DNA from: Defluviimonas salinarum
GTDB taxonomy: Bacteria; Pseudomonadota; Alphaproteobacteria; Rhodobacterales; Rhodobacteraceae
Direction: 5' to 3'
Assembly: GCF_026013545.1 (NCBI RefSeq)
Contig: NZ_JAPDOG010000005.1
Span: 1-64,000 of the forward strand
Length of the DNA: 64,000 bases
Under the pieces are notes generated by a model. It was not told the origin of the DNA, made no database searches, and saw only the letters and a program-made list of their open reading frames with translations. The position numbers and the translations under genes were made by a program. The number at the start of each line of letters is the position of its first letter. The first letter of the stretch is position 1. This document shows positions 50,120 through 57,407 of the stretch, piece by piece.

Positions 50120-50532
50120 TGTCGGGGATTTCCTTGCTGGCCAGAACCGAACCGGCAGCGAGCCTAGCCAAGGCCCGGCGTGGAGGCAAGGTCGGCCGCC
50201 CTTCCGCCCCCGGCAATCCTCGAGTGCCAGCGGCCGTCAGGCGTCCTTCAGCCCGCGGCGGCCTCGGGGTTGGCGCCTCCGGCCGGCAAGGCCACATCCC
50301 CGCAGGGCGTCTCGCACGGGGCGCGGCTGCCGGCATCTCGGTGCCCGGCGAAACACGCGGTCCGACTGGCCGCGCCATCCATGTCGGCCTTCGGGCTTTC
50401 CTGCGACAGGACCAAGACATTCGAGGCGCCGGACAGCTTGTCGTAGAGTGCGACCAACCGGTGATACTCGAGATGCTCGACCCGAAACCCGCGGAACCCG
50501 AGCCCGCGGTCGGCGTGACGCCGGGAGCCGGT
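50120..50532. other. 413-bp gap between uppP and the NDUFA9-like gene
   Basis: No gene is convincing here. On the minus strand the frame of the NDUFA9-like gene stays open after its stop for about 95 codons. It reads protein-like phrases such as RVEHLEYHRLVALYDKLSGASN, with only a TTG at 50457 as possible start. This could be an eroded or very small gene, or chance. Confidence 0.4.
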
Positions 50533-51519
50533 TCAGCCGTGCCGGCGCAGGTTCTTAGCCGAGGCCTTGATCGCGTCATACTGGCCCGAGGGCCGGAACC
50601 GCCAGAGGTAATCCGGCACCACCGCAGAGAACGGGGTCGCGGCGATCCCGAGATCGGCCAGCCCCTTGGCCTCGTCCGAAACGACGTTGTCGCGCCGCAG
50701 GCTCTTTACCTGGTCGCGCGTCAGCACCTTGTTGCTGACCAGACGGCCGGTGACGACCGAGCCGAAGTCCAGCAGCGAGGCCATGATCCGCGCGATCCAG
50801 AACGGCATGTTGAGCACGAGGCGCCGGCGATTGATCACCGCGAGCATGTCCTGCATCAGCTTGCGGAAGCTCGCGACCTCGGGGCCGCCAAGCTCGTAGG
50901 TGCCGTGGGCCTCGCCAAGGATGCCCCTGACCGCGGCCTTGGCGACGTCGTCGACATAGACCGGCTGGAACTTCGTCGCCGCCCCGACCACGGGCAGGAT
51001 CGGCCCGAGGCGCGACATCGACGCGAAGCGGTTGAAGAACCCGTCCTCGGGGCCGAACATGACCGAGGGGCGCAGGATCAGCGCCTCGGGGAAATGCATC
51101 CGCACGGCAGCCTCGCCATCGGCCTTGGTGCGGGCGTAATCGCTGTCGCTCAGCGCGTCTGCGCCGATGGCCGAGATATGGACCATGGTCCCGACGCCGG
51201 TCTCGGCGGCGATTCGAGCGATCCGCGCGGCGCCTTCGGCCTGCACCGCCTCGAAGTTGTTCCGGCCGCCCTTGTCGAAGGTGCCGACGCAATTCACGAC
51301 CGCGTCTGCCCCGCTCATCGCGGCCCGCACCGATGCGTCATCACGGATGTTGGCGAAGACCGGCTCGACCTGGCCGACGGCGCCGTAGGGCTTGACGAAC
51401 AGCGCCTCGTTCGGGCGGCGGCAGGCGACGCGGACGCGCCAGCCCTCCTTGGCCATGCGCCTTGCGATGTACCGCCCGAGAAATCCCGAACCGCCGTAGA
51501 TCGTTACGAGTTTCGACAT
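50533..51519 (-). CDS. NAD(P)-binding protein of the complex I NDUFA9 subunit family
   Basis: A 328-residue atypical SDR with the nucleotide loop [21 protein letters not shown]. Further features are [27 protein letters not shown], the [15 protein letters not shown] segment replacing a strict YxxxK, and [14 protein letters not shown]. Alphaproteobacterial members resemble the accessory NADH dehydrogenase subunit NDUFA9. A role in complex I is inferred from family only. The start at 51519 gives the expected length. Confidence 0.88.
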   Translation of the reverse strand: MSKLVTIYGGSGFLGRYIARRMAKEGWRVRVACRRPNEALFVKPYGAVGQVEPVFANIRDDASVRAAMSGADAVVNCVGTFDKGGRNNFEAVQAEGAARIARIAAETGVGTMVHISAIGADALSDSDYARTKADGEAAVRMHFPEALILRPSVMFGPEDGFFNRFASMSRLGPILPVVGAATKFQPVYVDDVAKAAVRGILGEAHGTYELGGPEVASFRKLMQDMLAVINRRRLVLNMPFWIARIMASLLDFGSVVTGRLVSNKVLTRDQVKSLRRDNVVSDEAKGLADLGIAATPFSAVVPDYLWRFRPSGQYDAIKASAKNLRRHG

Positions 51520-51621
51520 GGGCAAGCCTCCGGCAATCATCCGCTCTTGCCCCTGATTAGCGCCGCGCGACGTTGTGAACAAGGCGCGAATGATCGCAGG
51601 CGGGATTCGTGCCGGACCCCG

Positions 51622-51650
51622 TTGACAGTGCATCGCGGCCCCTATACATC
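51622..51650 (+). promoter_or_regulatory. Promoter of tRNA-Leu
   Basis: A consensus -35 TTGACA (51622-51627) and a TATACAT-like -10 (51643-51649) stand 17 bp before the mature tRNA 5' end. Spacing is 15-17 bp depending on how the -10 is placed. Confidence 0.75.
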
Positions 51651-51666
51651 GCCCGTCACGACACCT

Positions 51667-51751
51667 GCCCAGGTGGCGGAATTGGTAGACGCGCACGGTT
51701 CAGGTCCGTGTGCCGCAAGGCGTGGAGGTTCGAGTCCTCTCCTGGGCACCA
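51667..51751 (+). tRNA. tRNA-Leu (anticodon CAG)
   Basis: An 85-nt tRNA with encoded CCA. The acceptor GCCCAGG pairs with CCTGGGC. The anticodon arm CACGG-TTCAGGT-CCGTG holds CAG. A long variable arm (TGCCGCAAGGCGT) marks it as class II, and the T-arm is GGAGG-TTCGAGT-CCTCT. It stays intact although an element is integrated at its 3' end. Confidence 0.97.
51736..51751 (+). repeat. Left attachment repeat (attL) inside tRNA-Leu
   Basis: The 16 bases CCTCTCCTGGGCACCA form the 3' end of the tRNA and recur exactly at 56532-56547. They mark the left edge of the integrated element. Confidence 0.9.
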
Positions 51752-51939
51752 CTTTATCGCACAAGCTATTGATAAACTTAGATTTCCGGAATTTAACCCG
51801 AAACCATCCCCCTTTCTGTCCACCCTTGGGGCGCCGATCAAAGTCGCCGCATGCGCGAATATGTCCTGACGGAATCGCTTGAAAAAGTCGCCACGCCCTT
51901 AGAGCCTGCGCGGCAGGGGGCGTGTAGAAGGGTATCTCT

Positions 51940-52452
51940 ATGAAATTGAAGCTGGCTGCGTGTTTCGCAGTGATAGCCGTGGCAGGCTGTCAGCCCACAT
52001 CTCAGTCTGAGTATTGGAAAGATGGTGGGAGTGTCGCGCGGCGACAAAATGACTATACGAACTGCGAGGTGGATGCGGTGAACAAAGTACCGACCGCCAT
52101 GAAGGTCGGAACGACGCCCACATACACCACGCCAACCTACGTAACGCCGTCGAGTACTAGCTGTTATGGCTATGGCTACTCAGTGAACTGCTACACCACC
52201 GGGGGGAACGTCACCGGCGGACAGACGTATGGCGGCCAAGTCTATTCGTACGACGCCAATCTGGATCTGCGAAAGCGCGTATTTGGGCAATGTATGGCGA
52301 ACGCAGGCTATACCCAGATCACGGTGCCGACCTGCACCAAAGAGCAAGAGAAGCTTGGTGTCGTGGTAGGACCGGGTACGCAGAGTTTGCCAAAGGCGGC
52401 AGACGTGCTTTGTGGAACGTCTACAGGTTACGTGCTCAAGCCAGAGGCTTAG
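51940..52452 (+). CDS. Putative lipoprotein carried by the tRNA-Leu element
   Basis: A 170-residue protein with a lipoprotein signal MKLKLAACFAVIAVAGC (lipobox VAGC, Cys17). The mature part is rich in Thr, Tyr and Gly, with TTPTYTTPTYVTP-like repeats and paired Cys (SCYGYGYSVNCY, CMANAGY, PTCTKEQ). The end resembles small proteobacterial surface lipoproteins. GAAGGG precedes the ATG. It is the only plus-strand gene in the element and its stop touches the convergent stop of the next gene. Confidence 0.75.
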   Translation: MKLKLAACFAVIAVAGCQPTSQSEYWKDGGSVARRQNDYTNCEVDAVNKVPTAMKVGTTPTYTTPTYVTPSSTSCYGYGYSVNCYTTGGNVTGGQTYGGQVYSYDANLDLRKRVFGQCMANAGYTQITVPTCTKEQEKLGVVVGPGTQSLPKAADVLCGTSTGYVLKPEA

Positions 52453-52935
52453 TTATTGGCGCTTTGATGCCTGCCACCGCAGCCGCTGCGCCGCTCCAAT
52501 CCTATTCCGGCCCTCTTTTGTTCGAGGGCCGGTACTCAACCCACCATGAAACCGGCACCGCCGTCGGCCCGGTTCGGATAGCGCGCGACATGGCGTGCCC
52601 TTCCGGGTCTTGGCCCCGCATTTGACGCGAGGCGCTACGAGGGCCATCGCCAGCCGCTTCGGCATCGCACGGATGATGTCCAGGAACAGGGCAGCTTCTT
52701 CGCCATCCGATAAGACCCCATAACGCGCGCGCGCGTAGTGGTGCGGGGAAATTCGCCAGCCCAGCGCATCGACCATGCGTTTGACCGCGTACCCGTAAAG
52801 ATCTAGAGCGGTCGAGTTCTCCCAGTACTGCACCGCCCGGTGATCGATGGCCGCCCGGCGTGCGAGTTCCCGCTGGCTCAGGCCCGCCGCCATGCGCTTC
52901 GCAGCCAGTGCTTTGCCGCTAAGTTTCACGCCCAT
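52453..52935 (-). CDS. Cro/CI-like HTH protein with C-terminal HGG motif
   Basis: A 160-residue two-part protein. Residues 5-60 form a Cro/CI helix-turn-helix (KRMAAGLSQRELARRAAIDHRAVQYWENS). The C-terminus has CGAKTRKGTPCRALSEPGRRRCRFHGGLSTGPRTKEGRNRI, the Cys/HGG-STGP module seen in small phage and island proteins. It could be the element's repressor. The ATG at 52935 follows GGGGATTTG. It is the last gene of the minus-strand series starting at the AlpA gene. Confidence 0.75.
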   Translation of the reverse strand: MGVKLSGKALAAKRMAAGLSQRELARRAAIDHRAVQYWENSTALDLYGYAVKRMVDALGWRISPHHYARARYGVLSDGEEAALFLDIIRAMPKRLAMALVAPRVKCGAKTRKGTPCRALSEPGRRRCRFHGGLSTGPRTKEGRNRIGAAQRLRWQASKRQ

Positions 52936-53007
52936 CAAATCCCCTGCCCCTGGCTAGATGTATATATGTCCCGGTTTCTGTGACGCGCATCTCGCGGTGT
53001 CGCCCTT

Positions 53008-53496
53008 TCACGTCCCAAAATTCGGGACGGTTCCGCTCGAATCCACGCCCGAACCGCAGGAGGTGTCCCGAATATCGTGACGGGGTGTCCCATTTTTTGG
53101 GCGGGGATTCTGCTTTTCTCGCCACCTTACAAACGTCATGCGGGCGGGCTTCAGGTCGTCGGTCGGGTACTCCTCAAGCGCCCACTCCGATGTCAAACCG
53201 ATCCCGGACGGGCCAAGGTGCGCGGCCTGCGTCATGTGGATGAAGCCGTGCTCAATAAGCGCCTCGAAATAAGCGCCGACCGTATTGCGCGTGACCGAGA
53301 GCGCCGTCGCCGCCTCGCGATGACTCAGACGGATTCTGCCGTTGTTCGATCCGGTGTAGCGGCGCTTGAGTTCGATGTAGAGCGCGCGCGGACCGGGCTT
53401 GAGGCTTGACCAAGCCTCGGTCGCCAAGATCCAGTGGGGAAGCTGGACGAACCGCCCAGCCCCCTTCTTCTTCTGCTTGTAGGTCTTGCGGCTCAT
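53008..53496 (-). CDS. Winged-helix DNA-binding protein of the element (possible replication or control protein)
   Basis: A 162-residue protein with a lysine-rich start (MSRKTYKQKKKGAGRFVQLPHWIL) and a winged helix with RIRLSHREAATALSVTRNTVGAYFEALIEHGFIHMTQ. The tail, DTSCGSGVDSSGTVPNFGT, is of low complexity. Similar winged-helix proteins in small islands are annotated as replication initiators or regulators; neither can be proved here. Its ATG overlaps the stop of the 57-residue ORF upstream. Confidence 0.7.
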   Translation of the reverse strand: MSRKTYKQKKKGAGRFVQLPHWILATEAWSSLKPGPRALYIELKRRYTGSNNGRIRLSHREAATALSVTRNTVGAYFEALIEHGFIHMTQAAHLGPSGIGLTSEWALEEYPTDDLKPARMTFVRWREKQNPRPKNGTPRHDIRDTSCGSGVDSSGTVPNFGT

Positions 53497-53666
53497 CTCC
53501 CGGCGTCTCCGCCGACGATAGCCAGCCAGAGGCGCAGGGCGGTCCTCAGATCGCCGCAGCCCCCTAGAGACAGCCATGCGGCCTCCGTGGCGCTGTAGAC
53601 GCCCCTACGAACGAGGACGTGCCACCTGTCGCCTTTACGCTGAATGCTCACCTCATCGTGCCTCAT
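53493..53666 (-). CDS. 57-residue ORF of the element
   Basis: It begins MRHDEVSIQRKGDRWHVLVRR and ends in a hydrophobic ALRLWLAIVGGDAGR stretch. It has no match I can name. Support comes from position: the start lies two bases after the preceding micro-ORF stop, and its own stop overlaps the next gene by ATGA. GGAGAATGAC stands before its ATG. Translation is probable, function unknown. Confidence 0.5.
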   Translation of the reverse strand: MRHDEVSIQRKGDRWHVLVRRGVYSATEAAWLSLGGCGDLRTALRLWLAIVGGDAGR

Positions 53667-53667
53667 G

Positions 53668-53760
53668 TCATTCTCCGTAGATCATTGACGCCAGAAGGCG
53701 GGCTTGAGCCTCGGTAAGCCCGAGCGTGAGGCGGAGCCGGGTGATGCGGAACCGATCCAT
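53668..53760 (-). CDS. 30-residue micro-ORF of the element
   Basis: It starts MDRFRITRLRLTLGLTEAQA and ends with LLASMIYGE. The product is an amphipathic helix-forming peptide of 30 residues. GGAGGGAAAGTG before the ATG is a strong ribosome site, and the ATG overlaps the stop of the 94-residue gene. The similar composition to HTH helices suggests a DNA- or protein-binding peptide, but this is guesswork. Confidence 0.45.
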   Translation of the reverse strand: MDRFRITRLRLTLGLTEAQARLLASMIYGE

Positions 53761-54044
53761 CACTTTCCCTCCGCAGGGGAGAGCGCCCGCGCGCTCGGCG
53801 GGTAGCGCAGCGAATGCGGATCGGTTCCTGCCTTGAGGAAATAGTGCGCGACATTCTCCGAGCCGCGATACTCCGCCTCTATGGGCCAGCCGTACCGCTT
53901 CTTGAGCCGAAAGATGATTGCTCCCAACCGCCAGCCGCGCACCTCGCGGATCTCGGTCCTGTGGCTGATCGTGCGCCCATCCAAGAGCGCCTTGCATGCC
54001 CAGTAGACCTGAGACGGCCGGGAATACCAATGTCCTGAGTTCAT
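53760..54044 (-). CDS. 94-residue helix-turn-helix-like protein of the element
   Basis: It begins MNSGHWYSRPSQVYWACKALL, has REVRGWRLGAIIFRLKKRYGWPIEAEYRGSENVAHYFL, and ends ALSPAEGK. The RGWRLGAIIFRLKKRYGWPI part resembles the small winged domain found in phage-borne proteins of about this size. It is preceded by a 112-bp gap after the AlpA gene and overlaps the following micro-ORF by ATGA. Function unknown. Confidence 0.6.
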   Translation of the reverse strand: MNSGHWYSRPSQVYWACKALLDGRTISHRTEIREVRGWRLGAIIFRLKKRYGWPIEAEYRGSENVAHYFLKAGTDPHSLRYPPSARALSPAEGK

Positions 54045-54156
54045 CAGATTGCCTTTCGATTGTAAGTGAAAGGCGCTGGGCATATGCTGCCGACGTTCTT
54101 ACCAGGGAACAGCAGCGACCCCGCGCCGTTGGTTTCGGCCAAGGCCGGGGTCGTTC

Positions 54157-54327
54157 TCATTTCACCAGTTTCGAGATTGCGGCCTCGACGTCGGCTTCGC
54201 GCCAATAGAGTCTGGAGCCGATCTTGATTGGCTTCGGAAGCCACCCGTTTTCAATGTCGCGGTAGATAGTCGTTCGACCGCGACCGCCGAGCTTCAATCG
54301 CAGCTCGTAGAAAGAAATGTAGTGCAT
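54157..54327 (-). CDS. AlpA-family excisionase/regulator
   Basis: A 56-residue MerR-like HTH protein: MHYISFYELRLKLGGRGRTT, then IYRDIENGWLPKPIKIGSRLYWREADVEAAISK. This is the classic AlpA/Xis-type layout, in which the protein activates or assists excision and controls integrase expression. GGAGCACCAAC precedes the ATG. It lies just downstream of the perfect inverted repeat at 54375-54399 and starts the minus-strand operon toward the HTH/HGG gene. Confidence 0.85.
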   Translation of the reverse strand: MHYISFYELRLKLGGRGRTTIYRDIENGWLPKPIKIGSRLYWREADVEAAISKLVK

Positions 54328-54374
54328 GTTGGTGCTCCGTGCTGTTCCACGGAATCAATATGGACCAAGCATGC

Positions 54375-54399
54375 TGTGACACTGGCGCGCAGTGTCACA
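54375..54399. promoter_or_regulatory. Perfect 25-bp inverted repeat between the element's two operons
   Basis: TGTGACACTG-GCGCG-CAGTGTCACA has perfect 10-bp arms. It starts 48 bp before the AlpA gene and ends one base before the stop codon of the 261-residue gene. It is best read as an operator for AlpA or for the Cro/CI-like protein; terminator function is less likely without a T-tract. Confidence 0.65.
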
Positions 54400-54400
54400 A

Positions 54401-55186
54401 CTATCTTTCTTGGTGACGATACCAAAGTCGTCTGATCGCCTCGGGCGACGCGGCGCAGGTCCGCCGCGCAACTTTGCGGGCGGCACTCATTACCGCCTGC
54501 CCCTCTCCATGAATCAGACCGGACATCTCCAAGAGGATCTGATTTCGGCTATACGCACGTTTTTGGCTAGCTGCATGTCCGCCCCGCCGAGCAGAACTGA
54601 CCGTACCAGCCCCGCGCATTGCATCTTCTTCGTGCGAAATTTTCTGCGCGAGTTCAGAGCACAGAAAGCCAAAGGTGATTTCGTCTCGCCGTCCGTACAG
54701 TTTGAAAAGAGCGCATGCGGCGACCCAGTTCTTGCTAAAAGGCTCTTCGAAATGGTGACACCAGAATGCGGTAATCGCGCAGTTCCAAACCTTACGAAAA
54801 TCACCCCAACTGCGCCGTTTAGAGAGTTCTTCTTTGATCGGGCTGTCGAACGTTAGAGTTCGCCAAAGTGTTCGAAAAGCCCCTTCCCCGATCTCATCGC
54901 GAACCCGCTTCCGCTGTTGCCTCGGCAACGAATTTCCCCCTGCCCAGCACCCTTGGCGAAGCGTATCAAGGCAGAGGTCAATGCCGACCTGTCGCGCAGT
55001 CGATTGCGGTTCCCATGCATACGCACTTCCCACTTTACCTGCTACTCGCACCGCGTAATCGTTATCTGATCCCGGAATAAATTGGGGTAGGGCATGGCTA
55101 CTGATGCCGCCAGTTGCCGGTTGAAGAGTAAACCGGCCGAAGCGCTTGGCGAACTCGTCGTCAGAATTTGCGTCTTTCGTCGTCAT
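54401..55186 (-). CDS. 261-residue protein of unknown function, coupled to the integrase
   Basis: The ATG at 55186 overlaps the integrase stop (ATGA), so the two are co-translated. The sequence is soluble and has several Trp and Cys: KRFGRFTLQPATGG, AYAWEPQSTARQVGIDLCLDTL, RTLWRTLTFDSPIKEEL, KVWNCAITAFWCHHFEEPF. A basic C-terminal end reads AARKVARRTCAASPEAIRRLWYRHQER. GC and codon use differ from chromosomal genes. No family is recognised. Coupling to an integrase suggests a partner in recombination or element defence. Confidence 0.7.
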   Translation of the reverse strand: MTTKDANSDDEFAKRFGRFTLQPATGGISSHALPQFIPGSDNDYAVRVAGKVGSAYAWEPQSTARQVGIDLCLDTLRQGCWAGGNSLPRQQRKRVRDEIGEGAFRTLWRTLTFDSPIKEELSKRRSWGDFRKVWNCAITAFWCHHFEEPFSKNWVAACALFKLYGRRDEITFGFLCSELAQKISHEEDAMRGAGTVSSARRGGHAASQKRAYSRNQILLEMSGLIHGEGQAVMSAARKVARRTCAASPEAIRRLWYRHQER

Positions 55187-56388
55187 CGTGCTGCCGCACC
55201 CGAAAATTGGCTGACCACACCATCCCTCGGGCTGGAGGCAAAGCTGCTCCACCGAGCCATCAACACTTTCCGCTGCTCCATGAAATCCGTGCGCCTGTAT
55301 GCGCGCTCAACCTTGCTGCCCGACACATGCCCAAGGCACATCTCGGCCACTTCGCGCGGCGTTTTCGTCGCTTCTGCGGTCCAGTCCCGGAATGAGGACC
55401 GGAACCCGTGTGGGCGCTCATCCATCCCTCGCCGCTCCATGAATTTGCTCATCGTCATGTCGGAGATTACACCCCTGCGAACGCCGGAAAAGAGGAAGCC
55501 GTCACGGGCGAACTTGCGGGCTTCCTGAATGACCGCAAGCGCCTCAGAGGACAGCGGAACCCGGAAATCAGTCGTCGCCCCCACGCGGCCCTTCATTGCC
55601 TCTGCGGGGATCGTCCAGATGCCGTCCTCGATCTGGCTTTCGTGGATATGGCGCAGGGGATAGGACCGCACAGCCGTCAGGATAAGCAAGCGCAATGCGA
55701 GTTCTGTAACCGAACCGCCGTCAAGGCTCTGATAGAAGTCGGGCACGTCCTTCCAGGGCAGCGCGGGAATGTTCGTCGCCTTGTGGCGTTGCTTGCCCAA
55801 GAGTGCGCGCGCCTTCTCCGTTGCCTGCAAGTCGACGTCCAAGCCCAGCGCTGCCGCGTGACGTAAGCAGATCGCCAGCCGGTTCATCGCTTTGCGCGCG
55901 GTGTCGGCTTTCGTGTGCCAGATCGGCGAGAGCGTATCGCGGATGTCCTTCTGGTCGATGTCACCGACCGGCACCTTACCCAACTTCGGAAGGACGTGGA
56001 GTTCAAGCGGGGTGAACCACCGGCCCGCCTTGCCGTCGCCCTTCAGTTCCGCCTTGCGGCTCTCGAAGGCATCAAGTGCCACATCATTCAGGAGGTGCAG
56101 CTTGCGCGCCGAATCACGGCGCTGGCGGTCACGTTCCTTGATCGGGTCCAGACCTTCGCGGACCAACGCGCGCCACTTCTCCGCCGACTCGCGCGCGCCC
56201 TTCAAGGAGATGTCGGGGAAAGCCCCAAGGCCCATTTCGCGCCGACGACCGTGAATCGACACGCGCAACACCCATTGCGCGCCGCCGTCCGGTCGCTTGT
56301 GAAGCCAAAGCCCGCCGCCATCAGAGTATTTTCCTGGCGCAGCGGCCTTAGCTGTTTGGGCAGTCAGCTTGTGAAGCGCTCGGCTCAT
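55183..56388 (-). CDS. Tyrosine recombinase (P4-type integrase)
   Basis: A 401-residue integrase. The N-terminal arm-binding domain has PGKYSDGGGLWLHKRPDGGAQWVLRV and MGLGAFPDISLKGARESAEKWR, a core-binding domain follows, and then the catalytic domain. Catalytic residues are R241 (LTAVRSYPLRH), H327 and R330 (HGFRSSFRDW), H354 (LGHVSGS) and the nucleophile Y364 (ERAYRR). AGGGGGACAGG precedes the ATG. P4-type enzymes favour tRNA 3' ends, in line with the tRNA-Leu repeats. It is transcribed away from the right attachment repeat. Confidence 0.95.
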   Translation of the reverse strand: MSRALHKLTAQTAKAAAPGKYSDGGGLWLHKRPDGGAQWVLRVSIHGRRREMGLGAFPDISLKGARESAEKWRALVREGLDPIKERDRQRRDSARKLHLLNDVALDAFESRKAELKGDGKAGRWFTPLELHVLPKLGKVPVGDIDQKDIRDTLSPIWHTKADTARKAMNRLAICLRHAAALGLDVDLQATEKARALLGKQRHKATNIPALPWKDVPDFYQSLDGGSVTELALRLLILTAVRSYPLRHIHESQIEDGIWTIPAEAMKGRVGATTDFRVPLSSEALAVIQEARKFARDGFLFSGVRRGVISDMTMSKFMERRGMDERPHGFRSSFRDWTAEATKTPREVAEMCLGHVSGSKVERAYRRTDFMEQRKVLMARWSSFASSPRDGVVSQFSGAAAR

Positions 56389-56531
56389 CCCTGTCCCCCT
56401 TTTCGTCCACCCTCAACATATGGGGTATACTGGGGCAGGTTGGAACGGGGTGAAACAGGTAAGTGCTTATTTTTCTCTACTTTATTGCAGATCCAGTGCG
56501 CGGTGGGGCGCCAAGATATAGGGATTGGATG

Positions 56532-56547
56532 CCTCTCCTGGGCACCA
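56532..56547 (+). repeat. Right attachment repeat (attR)
   Basis: An exact copy of CCTCTCCTGGGCACCA from the tRNA-Leu 3' end. The bases just before it (TTGGATG) still partly resemble the tRNA T-loop (TTCGAGT), but no tRNA can form. Confidence 0.9.
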
Positions 56548-56560
56548 AGTCTTTCCAAAG

Positions 56561-56592
56561 CCCTTGGAAATTCGATTTTCCGAGGGTTTTTT
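56561..56592 (+). terminator. Intrinsic terminator after attR, probably the original tRNA-Leu terminator
   Basis: A 10-bp stem CCCTTGGAAA / TTTCCGAGGG with a TTCGAT loop is followed by six T. It begins 14 bp after the right repeat, where the tRNA terminator would be in the empty site. Confidence 0.85.
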
Positions 56593-56725
56593 GTTGCCCG
56601 GACGGTTCCCGCGCCACCGGCCTGCCGTGACAGCACCGAAGCAAATGTAACCCGCGGACCGGCATCAGCCTCTTTCGTTTCTGCCGCGGGAGGAAGCTGC
56701 TAAGATCCGATCCTCGGAGGTGGCC

Positions 56726-57313
56726 ATGCGAAAGATCCAGGCTCAGGGCGTTCACCACATCACGCTGATGGGGGCGGACCGCAAGACGTCGATCGACTTC
56801 TGGGAAGGGCTGCTTGGCATGCCCTTCGTCTTCGATCAGCCCAACCTCGACAATCCGGGCGAAGGGCATCTCTATTTCGATCCCGGCGACGGGCGGCTCA
56901 TCACCGTCTTCACCAACGAGGACCGGGCGGCCGATCCGACGCCGCGCCGGCCGTTGCCGGGCGAGGTGCACCACATCGCCTTCGCCGTTTCCAAGGCGAG
57001 CTTCTCGCAAGCCGTCGAGCGGCTCGACGAACGCGGCGTCAGCCATTCCGGCGTGAAGGATCGCGGCTTCATGGATTCGATCTATTTCCGCGATCCGCTG
57101 GGCCTTCTGGTGGAGCTCGCCGCCTACAGGTTCGAGCCGCCCTTCGGCTACAGCCATGCCGACGTGCTGCACGAGGCGCACCGGATCCGGGTCGAACGGG
57201 GCGACTACAACATCGCCGAGATCCACCTCGCCGACGCGATCGAGGTGCTGATCGCGCGGCGACAGGGCTCGCTCTCGCAGGACCGGGCGCCGAAGGATCC
57301 CTACAAGAGTTGA
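56726..57313 (+). CDS. VOC-superfamily (glyoxalase/ring-cleavage dioxygenase-type) protein
   Basis: A 195-residue protein with two betaalphabeta modules. The first has GVHHITLMGADRKTSIDFWEGLLGMPFVF and the second EVHHIAFAVSKASFSQAVERLDERG, with SIYFRDPLGLLVELAAYRF. Metal ligands are the His of HHI and the Glu of LVELA. The substrate is not known. The ATG at 56726 follows CTCGGAGGTGGCC. It is the first chromosomal gene beyond the element. Confidence 0.88.
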   Translation: MRKIQAQGVHHITLMGADRKTSIDFWEGLLGMPFVFDQPNLDNPGEGHLYFDPGDGRLITVFTNEDRAADPTPRRPLPGEVHHIAFAVSKASFSQAVERLDERGVSHSGVKDRGFMDSIYFRDPLGLLVELAAYRFEPPFGYSHADVLHEAHRIRVERGDYNIAEIHLADAIEVLIARRQGSLSQDRAPKDPYKS

Positions 57314-57357
57314 GGGCGCGCAGGCTGCAGGATAGCCCCAGTCCGAGGTCGGAAACG

Positions 57358-57394
57358 CGAATGGCGGCGCCGGGGCGCCGCCATTCGCTGTTTT
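57358..57394. terminator. Strong bidirectional hairpin terminator
   Basis: CGAATGGCGGCGCC pairs perfectly with GGCGCCGCCATTCG (14-bp arms, 2-base centre, so a few bp open in practice) and is followed by CTGTTTT. It separates the convergent VOC and carboxynorspermidine synthase genes. Confidence 0.8.
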
Positions 57395-57407
57395 CGGAGC
57401 GGCGATC

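Larger units (their letters stand above)
51752..56547. mobile_element. Small integrative element in tRNA-Leu (about 4.8 kb)
   Basis: The segment is bounded by 16-bp direct repeats of the tRNA 3' end. It has a P4-type integrase next to the right repeat and a lower GC and different codon use than the flanks. It also holds an AlpA-type regulator, a Cro/CI-like protein, several overlapping small ORFs and one lipoprotein gene. No capsid, terminase, relaxase or recognised replicase is present. It may be a satellite-like element, a minimal integrative element or a reduced prophage remnant. Confidence 0.88.

Noticed and set aside
50248-50457. 69-residue minus-strand ORF
   Set aside because: It needs a TTG start with a poor ribosome site and has no recognised homology; kept only as a remark in the gap entry.
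54392-54856. 154-residue plus-strand frame inside the element
   Set aside because: It is antisense to the 261-residue gene whose start is coupled to the integrase stop.
56520-56547. Possible second tRNA at the right edge of the element
   Set aside because: Only the last 16 bases of tRNA-Leu are repeated; no anticodon or D-arm is present.
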